From NCBI GenBank assembly GCA_031257075.1, contig JAIRPM010000098.1, positions 1-7,506 on the forward strand: a stretch of DNA of 7,506 nucleotides, given 5' to 3'. The notes under the pieces are model-generated. The model did no database searches. It saw only the letters and a list, made by a program, of their open reading frames with translations, and was not told the origin of the DNA. The DNA is from Spirochaetaceae bacterium. Lineage in GTDB: Bacteria > Spirochaetota > Spirochaetia > Treponematales > Breznakiellaceae. The position numbers and the translations under genes are program-made. Shown here in pieces: positions 4,885 through 7,506 of this stretch (its first letter is position 1; each line of letters opens with the position of its first letter).

Positions 4885-7506
4885 CTACCCGCCCGGCACA
4901 TCGGTTTTTGAGGCCAGTTCTTCCCATTCGGACGGTTCCAGCACATCTTTGTCAATAGTGTTGTACAGTTGGGGATTGGCACCGGGAACAGGATAGAGCG
5001 TTTGGCGGATATTCAAATACGGCAGGCTTTTGCCGGGTATGCCCGGGTCAACAAGACCGGGACGTACCATATTGTTGTCGCGGGAAAGCAAATCCCAGTA
5101 CCGCGCCGATTCGCTAAACCGCGCCAGCGCTTCAACGCGGTAGGCGGGTTTGCCGGTGCGCGCCGACAACGCGGAAAGCGCGACTCCCTGATTATTGAGC
5201 GCTATCATAAGGCGGCGCAGCAGTTCGGCATGGTCGGCGCGTTCGTCCGGCGTAAGCGAGGGGAAACGCAGGCGGTCGCTTTCGAGCAGGCGCACCAACC
5301 GGTTGTAATAGCCCTGCGCGGCAAAATAATCGCTGCGCAGATACGATACATTGCCGAGCGCGGAAAGAAGCCGGCGGTTGTACGGCATTAACATTGATAC
5401 GTCAAAAAAGCGTTCCAATGCCGCCGGATAATTTTCCAAATGATAATATGCGGCGCCAATCCGGTATTGCTGTTCAGGCGGAGACCAGTCATTGCGTTCC
5501 GCGGCAAGATAATAACGCACAGCGCTTTCCATATCATCATTTTTAATAAAGTACTCAATATTGCCGAGAGCCGCATATAATTTTCCGGCATCGGCATAAC
5601 GGCGTTTCACAATCCGGCGTTCCAGCGCGTCTTCATAAATACTCACGCCTTTTGCGAGCGTGTCTTCGGCATCAAACCACTGTAAATCTTTTATCATCAT
5701 ATCGGCAAGCATACGCTGGGTTTCAATGCGGCTGCGCGTGCGTTTAGGATTTTCGATGACGGCGGCATCAAAAGCGGCGGCGGCTGTTTCCAGTGTCTGC
5801 CGTTCTTCTAAAGGCGCATTATAAAAATGATAATACCGCGCTAGTTGGTAATGCGGTTCAGGAAGCGGCGGCGGAACACGGCCGGTACGTTTGTATTCTT
5901 TTTTACGGTATTCATCATCGGTTTGCACAGCGCGGATGAGTACATCTTTTATGCCTTCGATATTATCAATATGCGCGTCCAGTACGCGGTCAGGCTTTTC
6001 GAGCCGCTTATCAAGAAGATAACCGCCCAGTTCAGAGAGCGTAGATGCCGCAATAGGCACTTTTCGGGCGTTCATGAAACTTTTTTGCAGCCGGATAACT
6101 TCTCCAAGGTTATCGGTGCGTATAAAATATTTCAGCATACGTTCCATAACAGGCGGGCTTTGCCCCTTTACGGTAATATAACGGGCGTAAGCAAGCCGCG
6201 CTTCTTCGTAACGGCCGTAGTATTCTTCCGGGTCGCTGTCCCCCCAGTCAAGGTTGATGTCTCCAAGCGCGATAAGCCCTTCGGGGTCATCCGCGTTATA
6301 ATCAAGGATGTTTTCACGGATAATACGGTCGGCTTTTTCATAATTGCGTACATATTGTGATTCCATCCGCGCATAATCGAGAGCGCCTTTTTTATCCTGT
6401 TTATATATAATCAATAATTCATCATATTTACGTTCCGCATATATATATTGTTTTTCATCACGAAAAGCTTCCGCATATTTATAAAACCATTCTTTTACAG
6501 GATGTTTTTTGAACGCGTCCGCAAAACGCTGATTGGCGCGTTCGTATTGGCCTTTGCCGATAGCGGCATATCCTTCTTTATAAAGCATATCCGCCTGTAC
6601 TGGTTTGATAATAAAATTATAAGTTAAATATGATATGCATGCGCCCAGAATTCCAACGATAAGCGTAATCGTGATAATCGGCAGAAATTTTTGTACAAAA
6701 ATATATTTAAGCGACTTTTGCTCGGCTTCCAGTTCTTTGGCTGTTTTTTTCAAAGCGCCTTTAGGCAGTACAATGCTTTTTTTTGTAATACGCCCGGCCG
6801 CTTCGGCCGCTTCACGGGGGCTGCCGCCGTTTACCAGCAGCATAACAAGGCGGGATTTGGCCGAACCCGGCGTGTTTTCATCCGTTAAAATTTCTTCACA
6901 GGCAATGCGCAGATTCAACGGGTATGAATCAAGGGTCTGTAAAAGTTCCCGCAAATCGTCATCGCTTAAAGCAATATCATGGGAAGCGGAAGGCGCCTCT
7001 TCGGCAGGCCGCGGCGCAATTGCCGGCGGTTTGCCGTCTTCGGTTAAACCGGGTATGGCAAAAGCGTCAAGCCCGGGAAGGCCATCGTCCGCCGGAGCGC
7101 CGCCGGGTCCGGACGCAAAGGCCGCCGGGTCAAACGCATCAAAGGCATCATCCGCCGGCATATCCGGCACAAGAGAATTTTTTTCCTCGCTGGACGCGGC
7201 TATCGTATCTTCAAGCGGCGCGTTTTCCGGGATTTCATCCCCAAAGCCAAGGCCGCTTAAATCAGGCATATCGTCCAGCGCTATGCCTTCAGCCCCGTCG
7301 TCAACCGGAACTTCGGGCGCGCCGTCAAGCGCTATGTCTGGCGTTTTATCCAATGCCGCTTCATCCCCAAGGTCAAGGTCGCTTGTTTCACCCAGCGCTA
7401 TGCCTTCAGCGGGAATTTCAGGTACGCCATCAGCCGGCGCTCCGGCAGGGATACCGTCCGGCGTAATTTCGGCCGGTATCCCATCCCCAAGGTCAAGGCC
7501 GCTCAA
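4885..7506 (-). CDS. Large acidic/TPR single-pass membrane protein, probably flagellar collar protein FlcA-like (5' end outside window)
   Basis: The frame is open to the window edge, so the 873 residues seen are the C-terminal part; the TTG at 7504-7506 is an edge artefact, not a supported start. Residues about 1-178 are low-complexity, rich in Asp, Glu, Pro, Gly and Ala, with recurring DLDLGD/DLSGLGFGD-like units. A small helical region (about 181-265, including SDDDLRELLQTLDSYPLNLR) precedes one TM helix (about 273-300). The rest is mostly paired helices of TPR type, clearest at about 305-338, 339-372, 549-588, 641-673, 676-709 and 712-745. Lys-rich sequence before the TM suggests a cytoplasmic N-part and a periplasmic TPR part. 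This architecture fits my recollection of the spirochaetal flagellar collar protein FlcA (BB0326 in Borrelia), a scaffold for collar and stator assembly, and the neighbouring sigma-28-driven chemoreceptor agrees. A generic TPR scaffold is the alternative. The gene ends with TAG at 4885-4887. Confidence 0.75.
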   Translation of the reverse strand: MSGLDLGDGIPAEITPDGIPAGAPADGVPEIPAEGIALGETSDLDLGDEAALDKTPDIALDGAPEVPVDDGAEGIALDDMPDLSGLGFGDEIPENAPLEDTIAASSEEKNSLVPDMPADDAFDAFDPAAFASGPGGAPADDGLPGLDAFAIPGLTEDGKPPAIAPRPAEEAPSASHDIALSDDDLRELLQTLDSYPLNLRIACEEILTDENTPGSAKSRLVMLLVNGGSPREAAEAAGRITKKSIVLPKGALKKTAKELEAEQKSLKYIFVQKFLPIITITLIVGILGACISYLTYNFIIKPVQADMLYKEGYAAIGKGQYERANQRFADAFKKHPVKEWFYKYAEAFRDEKQYIYAERKYDELLIIYKQDKKGALDYARMESQYVRNYEKADRIIRENILDYNADDPEGLIALGDINLDWGDSDPEEYYGRYEEARLAYARYITVKGQSPPVMERMLKYFIRTDNLGEVIRLQKSFMNARKVPIAASTLSELGGYLLDKRLEKPDRVLDAHIDNIEGIKDVLIRAVQTDDEYRKKEYKRTGRVPPPLPEPHYQLARYYHFYNAPLEERQTLETAAAAFDAAVIENPKRTRSRIETQRMLADMMIKDLQWFDAEDTLAKGVSIYEDALERRIVKRRYADAGKLYAALGNIEYFIKNDDMESAVRYYLAAERNDWSPPEQQYRIGAAYYHLENYPAALERFFDVSMLMPYNRRLLSALGNVSYLRSDYFAAQGYYNRLVRLLESDRLRFPSLTPDERADHAELLRRLMIALNNQGVALSALSARTGKPAYRVEALARFSESARYWDLLSRDNNMVRPGLVDPGIPGKSLPYLNIRQTLYPVPGANPQLYNTIDKDVLEPSEWEELASKTDVPGG
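7236..7506 (-). repeat. Degenerate in-frame tandem repeats in the acidic N-terminal region of the TPR protein gene
   Basis: A block beginning CATCCCCAA on the plus strand recurs at 7236-7257, 7362-7383 and 7482-7503 with few differences, at steps of 126 and 120 bases. A second block, CCAGCGCTATGCCTTCAGC, recurs at 7275-7293 and about 7392-7410, 117 bases apart. All steps are multiples of three, so the repeats keep frame and encode the recurring DLDLGD and EGIAL units. The array runs off the window edge, so its full copy number is unknown. Confidence 0.7.

Noticed and set aside
4730..4927. Minus-strand 65-residue reading frame bridging the TPR gene end and the chemoreceptor start, whose TGA overlaps the chemoreceptor ATG as ATGA
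   Set aside because: It starts inside the TPR coding sequence in another frame, is Arg/Ala/Gly-rich as random GC-rich frames are, shows no recognisable family, and spans the sigma-28 promoter.
6924..7466. Plus-strand 180-residue reading frame opposite the acidic repeat region
   Set aside because: Its Arg/Gln/Pro/His-rich repetitive sequence is what the antisense of Asp/Glu/Ala/Pro repeats gives; the minus-strand frame has a TM helix and TPRs and is clearly the coding one.

Overview
The window looks like chromosomal DNA from a spirochaete, most likely a Treponema or close relative, perhaps gut-associated. The evidence is a treponeme-style DUF6273-like surface-protein end, a long dCache chemoreceptor behind a near-consensus flagellar sigma-28 promoter, and a large acidic/TPR membrane protein resembling the spirochaetal flagellar collar protein FlcA. 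The genus call is inference from family knowledge; no 16S or other marker is present.

Layout. The left end carries the 3' part of a plus-strand gene (1-762) for a DUF6273-type protein. A 348-base gene-free stretch follows (763-1110). It holds a run of stem-loops ending in a textbook rho-independent terminator (935-966), then a promoter and ribosome binding site for a small acylphosphatase gene (acyP, 1111-1398, plus). Everything to the right is on the minus strand. rpsG (1409-1882) and rpsL (1902-2276) form a two-gene ribosomal operon with its own promoter at 2302-2329, converging on acyP with a 10-base gap. A 273-base spacer with two strong stem-loops separates rpsL from a 727-residue methyl-accepting chemotaxis protein (2550-4733). 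Beyond a 151-base spacer with the sigma-28 promoter lies the 3' part (873 residues) of a TPR membrane protein (4885-7506), whose 5' end is outside the window.

How the parts fit. The right half reads as a motility/chemotaxis neighbourhood: a probable periplasmic flagellar structural protein, then a chemoreceptor that can be transcribed with late flagellar genes through sigma-28. The rpsL-rpsG pair is housekeeping and is linked neither to rpoBC nor to fusA/tuf here. acyP is a stand-alone housekeeping gene. The left-edge gene is the most accessory-looking item. I see no mobile element, CRISPR array, tRNA or rRNA, and no clear defence or other novel multi-gene system. The most informative non-coding signals are the sigma-28 promoter, the 15-bp stem at 2470-2505 and the stem-loop cluster at 762-966.
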